From: an uncultured Lachnospiraceae bacterium
Lineage (GTDB): Bacteria > Bacillota > Clostridia > Lachnospirales > Lachnospiraceae
Assembly (NCBI GenBank): GCA_947566645.1
Contig: CANOKL010000032.1
Span: forward strand, 1-47,203
Reading direction: 5' to 3'
Length of the DNA: 47,203 bases
Part shown: positions 1 to 8,700 of the stretch, one piece after another
How the letters are laid out: each line of letters starts with the position of its first letter
How positions within the stretch are numbered: the first letter of the stretch is position 1
The notes under the pieces: generated by a model
Database searches by the model: none
What the model was told of the DNA's origin: nothing
Seen by the model: only the letters and a program-made list of their open reading frames with translations
Position numbers and translations under genes: made by a program

Positions 1-66
1 CCCCCCACCCCCCCCCCCCCCACCCCCCACAACCCCCCCCCCCCCACCACCCCACGCCCCCCCCGG
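1..66. other. Poly-C low-complexity end
   Basis: Bases 1-64 are almost only C with scattered A and one G, unlike anything else in the window. Ordinary sequence begins at about base 65. This is most simply an artefact at a contig end rather than biological DNA. Confidence 0.75.
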
Positions 67-138
67 GTAAAATAAGAATAGGAAAGGAGGATACTGGAAG
101 GAAACTGCATTGCAGACAGAAAAGAGAAAGGAGAGAAA

Positions 139-3100
139 ATGAGAGTAAAAATCAATCAGTTTTTAGCAGTGATTCTGATGTCAGTGATGATTCTGGGCAT
201 AATGCCTTATCAGATCCCGGCAGCGGAAATACAGGAAGGGAGCGGGGGTTCCCTGACGGTAGAAGGCAATGACGATTTCAAAGACGTTGCGGTATTGTAC
301 GGAGATTCTGTGACGCTTGAGGTGACAGCACAAAGTACAGTGTCCGAGGTGTTTTACCAGTGGAGGAGTGGAAATTCGGATGCAGATATGTCGGACATCT
401 CTGGAGCAGATCAGGCAGAATATACTGTAGCTGCGGATCAGAATACGCCGCGCATTTTTGAATGTTATATTTGGGATAATGAGCATGAGGATCAAAAAAC
501 AGTGCGGCGCTTTCTTATCAATATTGATCCGATTATCATACCTGGTGCAGGTATGGACAGTTCTAATGTGAAATGGCTGAGTGCACGGGAAAATGAGGAA
601 TTAACATTGTCGGTAGATGCCTGGAGCCCTTACGAACTGACTTATACATGGTATTACCGCGAGGGTTCCGGAGGCGAATGGATACCTTTGGGAGAGGACT
701 GGGGGAGAGAGCATACGCTTGTGCTTACGGATGATATTCCCATGTCTTACCGGTGTGAATTCCGATATGAATATAACCGAAAATCAACGATTTTTTATCT
801 GAGTAAAAAGACCGGGCCGAAAGCGGTCAAAATGGAGCTTCCGCCAAGCATCCGGGACTGGTATATCTATGAACAGACGGGAGAAGCTTACGGTGATAAC
901 GATACACAGGTATGGGAAGTGAAAGAAACAAACGGAGGTATACTTTCTACCAAATATTACTACGGAATAAAGATCGGATATGACGATGGAAGTGAAGGAT
1001 ACATCGGAGGCCAGGAATATCCGTCGCCGTCTTCATCCACGATCGCTACAAGAGAGGACGGTTCCTGGGAAGCCGGAGATTATTCGGTGATATATTCCCA
1101 TGATGGCGTGAGTGTAAGCCAGAATGTGCATGTGGTCCGCATTGGTGTAAATGGCACGGATCTTGCGATCGGACAACAATCTTCCACTCAGACAGCAGGC
1201 GAGACTGCACCGGAATACCAGTATTACCGCATTCGCCCACAGCAGACAGATGTTTACCAGGTCAGCCTGTCTGATGTGAGCGGCAGTGGGACGGTGAGCC
1301 TGTATCAGGGAAATGAGATGGAAAACGGGACATTGAGGACACATTTTAAGCCTTTGGCAGAAGAAGAAATTTCCGTGGGAGGGAAAAACCGCCTGGCATA
1401 TGAATTAGAGGGAGGCAGGGATTATTTCCTTGTAGTCCGTGCAGAGGGGAATGCACAGGCCGGATACAAAATTCTGTTTGATCAGCGCAGTAATGAGCTT
1501 TTTGCAGATACGCCACTGGACGCAGAAGGTTTGGAGAAGTTTATATTTAAGCCGGAGAAAAGCGGGTATTACAGCCTCCAGTACATGTATGAGACAGACG
1601 GAAAAGAACGCTATGACAATCTATCCGCCCGGGTTTTTGAGGATGGTATCGAAATAGGAGAAGTACAGATCCGGTATACCCTCTATTTTCATGCAGGAAG
1701 GACCTATACGTTTATCCCATGGAGTAAACATAAAACGATAAAAATCAGCAGGTGTTCGGATGTGGAATATCCTTCAGACTGTGTGGTGGAAGGCGCTATG
1801 GGGCATGGAACAGGAAAAAGTGCACGAGCCTGGCTGGACAAAAACGGTATCCTTACCTATGAAAAAGAAGAGGGCGGCTCAGGGCTGGAGGTCTCGTCCT
1901 TTCCGCTTCAGAACCAGGATTCCGTAAAAAAGCTGGTAATCGGGGAAGGGATCAGGGAGATTGACAGAAACTCATTCCTGAATTATAAGAATCTGGAAGA
2001 GGTTACGCTTCCCTCAACGCTGGAATCAATTGGAAGCAACGTATTTTCCGGCTGTACCAGGCTGTCTGCCGTTCACCTTCCGCAGGAAAACCATCTAGTT
2101 TCCATTGGGCAGGAGTCATTTCTCTCTACGCCGTTTTTTGACGGACAGCAGGGGAATTATAAAATGCTGGGTACGATTGTGATCCGCTATACGGGTGAAG
2201 AACAGGAAACAGTTGTGCCGCAGAATGCGACTGTAATCGGCGGTCATTCGATGCAGAACTGCAGTACACTGGAAAAAATTACGATTCAGGATAAAGTGAA
2301 AACAATCGGGGAGTTCGGGATAGCAGATTGTAAAAGCCTGCCGGGAATTGATGTTCCGGGTAATGTGACAGACATTCAGTACGGCGCGTTTTGCGGGGAT
2401 ACGGCATTGGAAAAAGCAGTGCTTCAGGAAGGCGTAGAAAAGATTGGGAAGGATGCCTTTCTGGCATGCGATAACTTGAAAGAGATTGATATCCCCAAAA
2501 GTGTATCGCAGATCGGTTATAATGCAATTGGATATTCCAGGATCACACGCGGGGGAGTGTATATACCGAGCGCAGAGCCGCCGGTCGTTGGCTGTTATTA
2601 CCGTACACCAGGTTATTACTATGCGGAACAGCATCAATTGCCGAAGAAGCTTTTGGATGAAAAGGATTTAGGAAATAAAAACGTAGCTTTTTTGCATTAT
2701 TCTGCCGCAATCGGCGGATGGCCGATCAAGGTGGATGAAATCGGAGTCAGTTTTGGAGAAGAGACTTTGACGGAAGGCGTTGATTATACTGTGACCCGTC
2801 AGGATTTTGCGAATGAAAAAAAGACGGTTCTTACCGTAACGGGAATTGGCGATTATTTTGGCAGCCAGTCAGTGGAGATCAAAAGCCAGCCTTCCAGTTC
2901 CGGTGGCAGTCAAAGCGGCACGGGCCAGAATGGAGGGCAGAACAACACTACAGGCGGAGGCTCAGGCAGCGGTCCGTTAAGCGGTACGGTTGTGACGGAT
3001 TCCAAAACAGGTGCATCCTATCAGGTGACAAAAGATAGTACGGCAGAATACAAAAAAGCGCCAAAGAGTGCCAAAGGAACGGTAACCATACCGGGCACGA

Positions 3101-3546
3101 TAAAAATTGGCGGCAAAACTCTTCCTGTCACCGGGATCGCCGCAGGCGCATTTAAAAATAATAAGAAGATCAAACAGATTAAGCTCGGCAGTAACGTAAC
3201 GTCTGTCGGTAAAAATGCATTCAGCGGCTGTAGTAAACTTGCATCCGTTTCCGGCGGTAAAAATATAGTATCCATCGGGGAAAATGCATTCTTGCGCTGC
3301 ACAGCACTAAAGAAAATAATTATTTATAAGGAAGTAAAGAAGATTGGCAAAAAGGCATTCTCAGGCTGTAAGAAGCTGAAAAATATCACGGTGAAGACAA
3401 CAAAGCTGACCAAAAAGAATGTCGGGAAAAGTGCATTCTCAGGAACGCCGTCTAATACGTCGGTAAAAGTCCCGAAGAGTAGATTAAAAGCATATAAAAC
3501 CTTGCTAAGGTCAAAAGGGATCCATAAAAAAGCAAAGATAAAATAA
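139..3546 (+). CDS. Secreted BspA-like leucine-rich-repeat surface protein
   Basis: This is a predicted secreted or surface protein of 1135 residues. The N-terminus has a signal peptide (basic start, hydrophobic run to about residue 22, cleavage near PAAE). Residues about 40-230 look like two immunoglobulin-like beta domains with WRSG and WYYREGSG stretches. Residues about 610-800 form a first block of BspA-type LRR_5 repeats (phrases such as NSFLNYKNLEEVTLPSTLESIG). A Gly/Ser/Gln/Asn-rich linker near residues 915-945 leads to a second LRR_5 block (about 975-1110) ending in a Lys-rich tail. The ATG at 139 follows AAGGAGA at 128-134, which supports the start. No LPXTG sorting motif is visible, so attachment is unknown. 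Such proteins are usually host- or matrix-binding; a specific ligand cannot be inferred. Confidence 0.85.
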   Translation: MRVKINQFLAVILMSVMILGIMPYQIPAAEIQEGSGGSLTVEGNDDFKDVAVLYGDSVTLEVTAQSTVSEVFYQWRSGNSDADMSDISGADQAEYTVAADQNTPRIFECYIWDNEHEDQKTVRRFLINIDPIIIPGAGMDSSNVKWLSARENEELTLSVDAWSPYELTYTWYYREGSGGEWIPLGEDWGREHTLVLTDDIPMSYRCEFRYEYNRKSTIFYLSKKTGPKAVKMELPPSIRDWYIYEQTGEAYGDNDTQVWEVKETNGGILSTKYYYGIKIGYDDGSEGYIGGQEYPSPSSSTIATREDGSWEAGDYSVIYSHDGVSVSQNVHVVRIGVNGTDLAIGQQSSTQTAGETAPEYQYYRIRPQQTDVYQVSLSDVSGSGTVSLYQGNEMENGTLRTHFKPLAEEEISVGGKNRLAYELEGGRDYFLVVRAEGNAQAGYKILFDQRSNELFADTPLDAEGLEKFIFKPEKSGYYSLQYMYETDGKERYDNLSARVFEDGIEIGEVQIRYTLYFHAGRTYTFIPWSKHKTIKISRCSDVEYPSDCVVEGAMGHGTGKSARAWLDKNGILTYEKEEGGSGLEVSSFPLQNQDSVKKLVIGEGIREIDRNSFLNYKNLEEVTLPSTLESIGSNVFSGCTRLSAVHLPQENHLVSIGQESFLSTPFFDGQQGNYKMLGTIVIRYTGEEQETVVPQNATVIGGHSMQNCSTLEKITIQDKVKTIGEFGIADCKSLPGIDVPGNVTDIQYGAFCGDTALEKAVLQEGVEKIGKDAFLACDNLKEIDIPKSVSQIGYNAIGYSRITRGGVYIPSAEPPVVGCYYRTPGYYYAEQHQLPKKLLDEKDLGNKNVAFLHYSAAIGGWPIKVDEIGVSFGEETLTEGVDYTVTRQDFANEKKTVLTVTGIGDYFGSQSVEIKSQPSSSGGSQSGTGQNGGQNNTTGGGSGSGPLSGTVVTDSKTGASYQVTKDSTAEYKKAPKSAKGTVTIPGTIKIGGKTLPVTGIAAGAFKNNKKIKQIKLGSNVTSVGKNAFSGCSKLASVSGGKNIVSIGENAFLRCTALKKIIIYKEVKKIGKKAFSGCKKLKNITVKTTKLTKKNVGKSAFSGTPSNTSVKVPKSRLKAYKTLLRSKGIHKKAKIK

Positions 3547-3555
3547 GAAACAGAG

Positions 3556-3588
3556 ATACTCACAGTAGATTTCATCAGCTGTGAGTAT
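3556..3588. repeat. ATACTCAC hairpin, copy 1
   Basis: A perfect 10-bp stem (ATACTCACAG at 3556-3565, CTGTGAGTAT at 3579-3588) encloses a 13-base loop containing AGATTTCATC. It lies between the LRR gene and the O-antigen-ligase-like gene and could act as a weak terminator of the first, though no T-run follows. A related hairpin with the same loop core is at 14812-14844. Confidence 0.6.
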
Positions 3589-3590
3589 AA

Positions 3591-5348
3591 GTGAATTTTA
3601 TAACTGTGAAGGTATTGGGCAGTTATGTGCGGAAGGGGGCGCGGTGGAACGTGGAAACGACAAAAACAGGTATTCGGTGTTTTCAGATAACAGGAATCAT
3701 TTTTATCGCCAGCTTTTTTGGGTTCGGTCTGTTTATGGAATATGCCGCATGCATCAGTGCAGGGCTTTTGTGTCTGGTATTGTTCGTCCTGTTATGGAAA
3801 AAGGAGGAAATGCCTGTTTTTATTAATCCCACAAGCGTACTGATTTCTGGAATCGCCCTTTTTTATCTGCTGACGGCGGCATGGGGTGTGGATGCGGGTA
3901 TGAGCCTGATTGGTGCGCAAAGGTTCTTTGGCGTACTGGCCTTTGCCCTGCTTTCCATGCGGCTTTCCGATCTGCAGCGGGAAAAGCTGCTGCTCAGTAT
4001 TCCGGTATCTGCTGGAATTATGGTTGTATCTGGCATTGCCGTCCTTCCCTTTTCACGGTTTCGTGATTTTTTATGGACAGCCGGGCGGTTGGGCGGTTTT
4101 TTCCAGTATCCCAACACATTTGCCCTGTTTTGCCTGTTGGGTTTTCTCATCATCACAGAGCGCGGTTCGAAAGGGAGCCGCGCCCTGTTTTATCAGTTAT
4201 TGCTCCTGACAGGCATTTTGCTTTCTGGAAGCCGTAGTGTTTTTTTCCTGCTTGCCGTCTCCCTGTCTGTCATTGCGGCAGCAGACCGGAAACAAAGAAA
4301 ACGGTTGGCCGTTTTGTTCATTTCCGCTTGTTTTACCGGGGCGGGATATTCTGTAATCAGCGGAAATATGCAGAATATCGGGCGGTTTTTAACAGCATCA
4401 TTTTCATCGAGCACCTTGATCGGACGCGTGATCTATGCACAGGATGCGCTGAAAATGATAATGGAAAACCCATTTGGCTATGGTTATCTGGGATATTATT
4501 TTGCTGTGCCGAAGTTCCAGTCCGCAGTCTACAGCGTCCGCTTCGTACATAATGATATCCTGCAGCTTGCACTGGATATCGGCATCTTGCCGTGCATGCT
4601 GTTCCTTGCTGTTTATATTATGAACCTGTTTTGTGGAAAACATTCCTTTTATACCAGGATCATGCTTGCCGCGGCAGGGCTGCACCTGTTCCTGGATTTT
4701 GACCTGGAGTTTATTTCAATCTGGTATCTGCTCATTCTGCTTTTTGACCTAAGAGAAGGCAGAAAACTCAGCGTTTCGCCTGCCGTCATGTGCCGCGCAT
4801 GCTTTGTCCCATTGCTTTGCGCCGCAGCGGCTTTGTACACGGGGGCGGCCATGGTTCCGAGATATCTTGGATATCCTGCCGCGAGTGCAGCCGCGCTTCC
4901 CTTCTATACAGAAGCAAACCGGGAAATCCTGGCTCAGGAAAAAAGCATGGAAAAAGCAGTCTGGCTTGCAGAACGCGTATTGCGGCAAAATGACTGTATT
5001 CCAGAAGCGTATGATATCAAGGCCGCCGCCGCATACCAGAACCATCAGTATGGGGAGTTGTCCACTAATAAGAAAAAGTCGCTTCTGTTCCAGAGGTATG
5101 ACCCATCCGCATACAAGCGGTACATTGCCCTGCTGAGCCAGGCAGTCCAGAAAGCAGCGCAGGACGGGGAAGAAGAGGAAACCGTGCTTGCGCTTTTGCA
5201 TGGAATCATGGAAGCTGAGAGCATTTTAAAGCACACAGAAGCAGAGACAAACCCACTGGCATATAAAACGCGAGATGTACCTAAATTTGAACTTGGGGAG
5301 GAAGCGGAGAGTTACCTCCAAAGAGTAAAACGGCTTTTGGAAGAATAA
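3591..5348 (+). CDS. O-antigen ligase (Wzy_C/WaaL)-like membrane protein
   Basis: The protein has up to 585 residues and many hydrophobic segments through about residue 415, followed by a soluble, Ala/Glu-rich C-terminal domain of about 170 residues that may be helical and TPR-like. The middle carries the pattern seen in Wzy_C polymerases and ligases: ENPFGYGYLGYYFA, then about 25 residues later RFVHNDILQLALDIGIL. Members of this family join or polymerise undecaprenyl-linked glycans on the outer face of the membrane. The start is uncertain: the frame opens with GTG at 3591, overlapping the upstream hairpin, and a GTG at 3651 behind AAGGGGG is an equally good candidate. Downstream lies a REP-like element that begins right after the stop. 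No other polysaccharide genes are adjacent, so the substrate is unknown. Confidence 0.75.
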   Translation: MNFITVKVLGSYVRKGARWNVETTKTGIRCFQITGIIFIASFFGFGLFMEYAACISAGLLCLVLFVLLWKKEEMPVFINPTSVLISGIALFYLLTAAWGVDAGMSLIGAQRFFGVLAFALLSMRLSDLQREKLLLSIPVSAGIMVVSGIAVLPFSRFRDFLWTAGRLGGFFQYPNTFALFCLLGFLIITERGSKGSRALFYQLLLLTGILLSGSRSVFFLLAVSLSVIAAADRKQRKRLAVLFISACFTGAGYSVISGNMQNIGRFLTASFSSSTLIGRVIYAQDALKMIMENPFGYGYLGYYFAVPKFQSAVYSVRFVHNDILQLALDIGILPCMLFLAVYIMNLFCGKHSFYTRIMLAAAGLHLFLDFDLEFISIWYLLILLFDLREGRKLSVSPAVMCRACFVPLLCAAAALYTGAAMVPRYLGYPAASAAALPFYTEANREILAQEKSMEKAVWLAERVLRQNDCIPEAYDIKAAAAYQNHQYGELSTNKKKSLLFQRYDPSAYKRYIALLSQAVQKAAQDGEEEETVLALLHGIMEAESILKHTEAETNPLAYKTRDVPKFELGEEAESYLQRVKRLLEE

Positions 5349-5350
5349 TC

Positions 5351-5435
5351 AGTTGGGGACGGGGCATTTTTCACCTCAAACGCTCCACAGGAGCTTCCCG
5401 GGTGCGCTATGGCGAAAAATGCCCCGTCCCCAACT
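5351..5435. repeat. REP-like GGGGACGGGG palindrome 1
   Basis: A perfect 21-bp inverted repeat, with core GGGGACGGGGCATTTTT at 5354-5370, spans 5351-5371 and 5415-5435. It starts two bases after the stop of the upstream gene. The 43-base interior is GC-rich and differs from the other copies, which have near-zero loops. The transcript could fold into a very stable stem. Confidence 0.85.
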
Positions 5436-5469
5436 CTGCAAACTTCATATTTTAGATGGTAAAAAAGCC

Positions 5470-5510
5470 CTCTCTATGATATACTACAGTATATTGCAGA
5501 GAGTTTTTTT
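5470..5510 (+). terminator. Intrinsic terminator
   Basis: A CTCTCT/AGAGAG outer stem (5470-5475 and 5498-5503) is extended by a TATACT/AGTATA inner stem and followed directly by seven T (5504-5510). It would end transcription coming from the O-antigen-ligase-like gene, 60 bases before the ribosome binding site of the ATPase gene. Confidence 0.7.
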
Positions 5511-5589
5511 GATAGCGGATACTTCATTCCCCATATCAAGAAATTCTCCGCAGGATGCGCGTTTGCGCGAAAAGAAAGGATCGTCATGT

Positions 5590-6831
5590 ATGAACCATTA
5601 TATTACGGAAATTAAAATAGAAGAATTACGGCATTTGTCAGATCTGTCTATTTCTTTAAAGCCTGATGCGCGGACAAATCTGCTTTTAACAGGTAAAAAT
5701 GGCTCTGGAAAGACCACAGTATTACGTGCGCTTAAAAAGTATTTTTCTGCTGTTCCCGGCGGAAAACTGAGGGATCTGGAGACTTTCTATCCTGATTTGC
5801 TAAATGATGCAAAAATAAGGATGGAAAATGCAAAAAATGAAGATGAAAGATTTTATGCGCAGCAGGATTATCAGTATTATACAGAACGGCTAAAGCAGTA
5901 TAGTGACGGAAGCATACATGTGGAATTTAACGACAAAGACGGTTTGACAGGTCTGTTTCAGCAGGGAAAATATATTCTGGCATATTATAGTGCAGACCGT
6001 AAGACTGGAATCGCAAGACAGCGAAGCGCTGAAGATGTTATACTGGATACAAGCTATTCTCTGGATTCCAGTCCCGGGGATTTGCTGATGAAGTATCTGG
6101 TTCACCTGAAAACACAGCAGGCATATGCAAGAAACGAGAATGATATGCCAGTTGTGGATATGCTGGACAAATGGTTTGAACGATTTGTTGAAGCTTTAAA
6201 GCTCCTCCTTGATAACCAGAGTATTGAACTAAAATATGATTATAAAAACTATAATTTCCTGATTATTGAGAATGGAAGGAATGAGTTTGGATTTGACCAG
6301 CTATCTGATGGATATTCAGCTGCTATACAGATTGTTGTAGATCTGATTTTAAGAATGGAACAAAACTGGTTAAAAAAAGGAGAACTGAGTTCCTATGATG
6401 CAGAAGGCATTGTCATGATTGATGAACTGGAAACACATCTGCATATCGGGCTGCAGAAAACAATACTGCCTTTTTTAACAAGCTTCTTTCCCAAAATACA
6501 ATTTATTGTTTCAACACATTCGCCATATATTTTAAATTCAATTGAGAATTGTGTGATTTATGATTTGGAAAAAAAGATTCGAATGGAGGATATGTCCCAT
6601 TACTCTGCAGAGGGGGTAGTAGAGGGATACTTTGAACTGGACTTATATTCCGAAACCTTGCTGAGAAAGCTGAAACGATATCAGGAACTGGTGGATATCA
6701 AAAACCCGACAGACGAAGAAAGGGCGGAGAGGGCTGTCCTATTTACTGAATTCAGGCAATTATCGGGAGATCTTTCGAGAGAAGCCAAAAATGCATTTGA
6801 AGAGATAAGATTGGGGACGGGGCATTTTTAA
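5590..6831 (+). CDS. AAA/ABC-type ATPase (OLD/RecF-like, AAA_21 family)
   Basis: This 413-residue protein has an ABC-type ATPase fold. The Walker A is GKNGSGKTT near residue 30, a signature-like LSDGYSA precedes the Walker B GIVMIDELETHLH, and a switch STHSPYIL follows. These are hallmarks of the stand-alone AAA_15/AAA_21 ATPases found in OLD nucleases, Septu-like defence systems and retron effectors. No nuclease partner is recognisable beside it, so a defence role is only inferred. ATG 5590 is chosen because AAGAAAGGA (5572-5580) sits nine bases upstream; the open frame extends back to 5353 without a ribosome binding site. Its last residues (LGTGHF) and stop codon are encoded inside a REP-like element, so the original C-terminus may have been altered. 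Confidence 0.8.
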   Translation: MNHYITEIKIEELRHLSDLSISLKPDARTNLLLTGKNGSGKTTVLRALKKYFSAVPGGKLRDLETFYPDLLNDAKIRMENAKNEDERFYAQQDYQYYTERLKQYSDGSIHVEFNDKDGLTGLFQQGKYILAYYSADRKTGIARQRSAEDVILDTSYSLDSSPGDLLMKYLVHLKTQQAYARNENDMPVVDMLDKWFERFVEALKLLLDNQSIELKYDYKNYNFLIIENGRNEFGFDQLSDGYSAAIQIVVDLILRMEQNWLKKGELSSYDAEGIVMIDELETHLHIGLQKTILPFLTSFFPKIQFIVSTHSPYILNSIENCVIYDLEKKIRMEDMSHYSAEGVVEGYFELDLYSETLLRKLKRYQELVDIKNPTDEERAERAVLFTEFRQLSGDLSREAKNAFEEIRLGTGHF

Positions 6832-6867
6832 AAATGCCCCGTCCCAGATTGAAAACAGGGTGTCCCC
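6811..6867. repeat. REP-like GGGGACGGGG palindrome 2, composite
   Basis: GGGACGGGGCATTTTT (6814-6829) is followed at once by its exact inverse complement (6830-6845), then AGATTGAAAACA and GGGTGTCCCC (6858-6867). Read on the other strand this is the same composite arrangement as the copy at 8639-8700. The left arm encodes the end of the ATPase gene. Confidence 0.85.
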
Positions 6868-6910
6868 TTTTGGAGTATCAGGCATTCGCACGCCGTTCCT
6901 ATAAAGCCGA

Positions 6911-7225
6911 ATGGTGGAAAAGAAAAACCTTGCCAGAAGAATGGATGAAATGGGTTTTGCAGAACATTTGGTCATGGGTAGTAGTGATATTAAAAACAAT
7001 GTTTTGAACGAGATGTCCGTAAAGGAGGACTTATTTGAAGCAATCGTTGGTGCAGTAGCGCTGGATAGTGGTTGGGATGTTTCTGTAATTCAAGCAGCTG
7101 TTGAAGCTATGCTTTTGCTTGAAGATTTTATAGAAAACGATTGTGATGATAATTATGTGAGAATGATACAAGATTGGGAAATGGAAGCAAATAATGTCAT
7201 ACCATGGTTCTGGTTTAAAGAGTAA
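6911..7225 (+). pseudogene. RNase III-like protein, N-terminally truncated remnant
   Basis: The frame encodes 104 residues resembling the second half of a ribonuclease III catalytic domain. The phrase VKEDLFEAIVGAVALDSGW carries the conserved ED...EA.vGA pattern (metal-binding Asp and Glu). The first half of the domain, including the ERLEFLGD-type signature motif, is absent, and there is no recognisable dsRNA-binding domain after it. The region directly upstream is REP-like element sequence. I therefore read it as a fragment left by rearrangement. No good ribosome binding site precedes ATG 6911. It could in principle be a shortened expressed protein, but it lacks half of the active site. Confidence 0.6.
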
Positions 7226-7318
7226 TCATATACTTCAACCGGGTATGTCCCTTTTGATGGTATTTCGCAGCGGTTTCCTTTGGATTACAATTATTCCCGC
7301 TTAAAATTTCACTGTGAA

Positions 7319-7929
7319 TTAAAGCTTTTGATTCTCATTTGTCTTAAACACCTGACTGAACAGGGAACGGATGAGATTGACCATTTCAGGATAATAGCCG
7401 TACTGGCAGGCTTTGTCCAAAGGAACATCATACTCATCAATCAAAACGATCACTGGAATCCCATAATGCTTAAAAAGCAGCTTTGTCAAAAGCCTTAGAC
7501 TGCTGTGAAGATAAAAGGGTTTATTAAAGTCACACTCCATAATACGGCTTAATTTCATTTTTTCAGAGGATGTCAGCTTTTCACTGTCCAGAAGAAAGTC
7601 GAGACGCTCTGCCGCCTCACTGACAGCAGATCCTAGCATATCATAGGCAGTCTGAAAATCCAGTCCGGCTGCATCCTTCAGGCTGATGGAGATAACAGGA
7701 TATTTCCCCATATACTGCTCGCAGATTGCATTTTCTCTGGAAATCTCCAGCCCCTCAAACAAAGCAGGATCCGTGCCGGGCTCAAAAAAGCTTTTCAGCA
7801 TATCCATATTCAGGCTTTTCCCAAAGCGCTGTGGTCTTGTGATCAGGTTCACGCTCCCGCGCGAATTCACCAGATTACGGATAAAGCCTGTTTTGTCCAC
7901 ATAGTAGAAGCCATCTCTCTTGAAATCTG
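7319..7929 (-). pseudogene. AAA-ATPase-like (PF09820) protein, 5' part only
   Basis: On the minus strand, residues from DGFYYVDKTGFIRNL through RPQRFGKSLNMDMLKSFFE (a Walker A-like RRFGKS variant) to VIVLIDEYDVPLDKA (Walker B) and LFSQVFKTNEN match the N-terminal third to half of the AAA-ATPase-like / DUF1703 family. That family normally has about 520-580 residues with a C-terminal PD-(D/E)XK-type nuclease domain. The frame stops soon after KTNEN, where homologues continue, so the C-terminal part is missing. The upstream end is also broken: beyond about 7929 the DNA encodes a glycosyltransferase fragment on the opposite strand, and the only ATG in frame (7975) lies inside that foreign piece. 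Confidence 0.65.
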
Positions 7930-8015
7930 AGGCAGTGATTGTGGATGATGGGAGTACGGATAGCACAGCAGACATTATTGACTGGTATGCGCAGAATCTG
8001 TTATCACAGGAGCCA
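7929..8015 (+). pseudogene. Family 2 glycosyltransferase fragment
   Basis: The plus strand reads EAVIVDDGSTDSTADIIDWY from 7929. This is the nucleotide-sugar-binding VDDGSTD motif near the N-terminus of GT2 glycosyltransferases. Similarity fades within about 30 residues, and no start, upstream strand or rest of the domain is present. It is a small relic wedged between the truncated AAA-ATPase-like gene and the Uma2 gene. Confidence 0.55.
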
Positions 8016-8043
8016 GAAGGAGATCGTTTCTCTTTTATGTGGA

Positions 8044-8604
8044 CTAAATATCCAGCTGTCTGGCAATATCTGCAAAGTCAATATATAAATCCTCATAGAT
8101 ACCAGCCTTTACAGAATCAGAAAAAGTATAGTCCCTGGTATCTTCGTATTCAAAATCATATATCGTAATTCTTCTTTTGTCAGGATCCACAATCCAGTAT
8201 TCACGTACGCCTGCAGTGCGGTATTTAAAAAGTTTCGTGTAATAATCCATCCGCCTGCTGCCAGGTGATACGATTTCGATGATCCAGTCTGGTGCGCCAG
8301 AACATCCCTTATCAGTAAGCTTATTGCGATCACATATAACTGAGATATCAGGTTCGACATAATTTTTGTCATCCTCATTTAAAAATACAGCAAACGGAGA
8401 AACATACGGCCTGCATGAGACGTTTTTTAATTTGATGTATTCACGTATAATTCCAAAAAGCTCCCCTGTAATGTCCTGGCGTTTCCGGCTCGGCGGTCCC
8501 ATGTAGTAGATCTGGCCGTCAATTAGTTCTGCACGTTTTCCATCTGGCAGGGAGTAAATGTCATCAATGGTGCAGCGCTTTTCCTGTGCTAATGCTGATG
8601 CCAT
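8044..8604 (-). CDS. Uma2 family (PF05685) endonuclease-like protein
   Basis: The 186-residue protein matches the Uma2 family, a PD-(D/E)XK-like fold of unknown biological role that is abundant in cyanobacteria and some Firmicutes. The N-terminus has the DIYSLPDGKRAELIDGQIY opening. The central VEPDISVICD followed by APDWIIEIVSPGSRRMDYYTKL gives the expected D...E.x pattern, and REYWIVDPDKRRITIYD closes the domain. The length is normal for the family. AAAGGAG lies eight bases before the ATG at 8604. A REP-like element sits just upstream, and the gene is next to several broken genes, so it may be a recent arrival. Confidence 0.8.
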   Translation of the reverse strand: MASALAQEKRCTIDDIYSLPDGKRAELIDGQIYYMGPPSRKRQDITGELFGIIREYIKLKNVSCRPYVSPFAVFLNEDDKNYVEPDISVICDRNKLTDKGCSGAPDWIIEIVSPGSRRMDYYTKLFKYRTAGVREYWIVDPDKRRITIYDFEYEDTRDYTFSDSVKAGIYEDLYIDFADIARQLDI

Positions 8605-8638
8605 AGGTTACAGCTCCTTTCAATTATGAGTTTTTTGA

Positions 8639-8700
8639 GATTGGGGACACCCTTTTTTCAATCTGGGACGGGGTATTTTGAAAAATGCCCCGTCCCCAAT
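8639..8700. repeat. REP-like GGGGACGGGG palindrome 3, composite
   Basis: GGGGACACCCTTTTTTCAATC is joined to TGGGACGGGGTATTTT, one G, and AAAAATGCCCCGTCCCC. The element ends exactly where the stop codon of the minus-strand CapA gene begins (8701-8703), so it forms the 3' end of that transcript and the 5' flank of the Uma2 gene. Confidence 0.85.

Noticed and set aside
5353..5589. N-terminal 79-residue extension of the ATPase
   Set aside because: It would translate the REP palindrome and the terminator at 5470-5510 and has no ribosome binding site.
6760..6999. Minus-strand frame across the REP element at 6811
   Set aside because: It has no domain and no start signal, and it crosses the end of one gene and the start of a remnant.
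7920..8168. Plus-strand frame with VDDGSTD as a real glycosyltransferase gene
   Set aside because: Only about 30 residues match GT2; the rest is the antisense of the Uma2 gene. It is kept as a fragment only.
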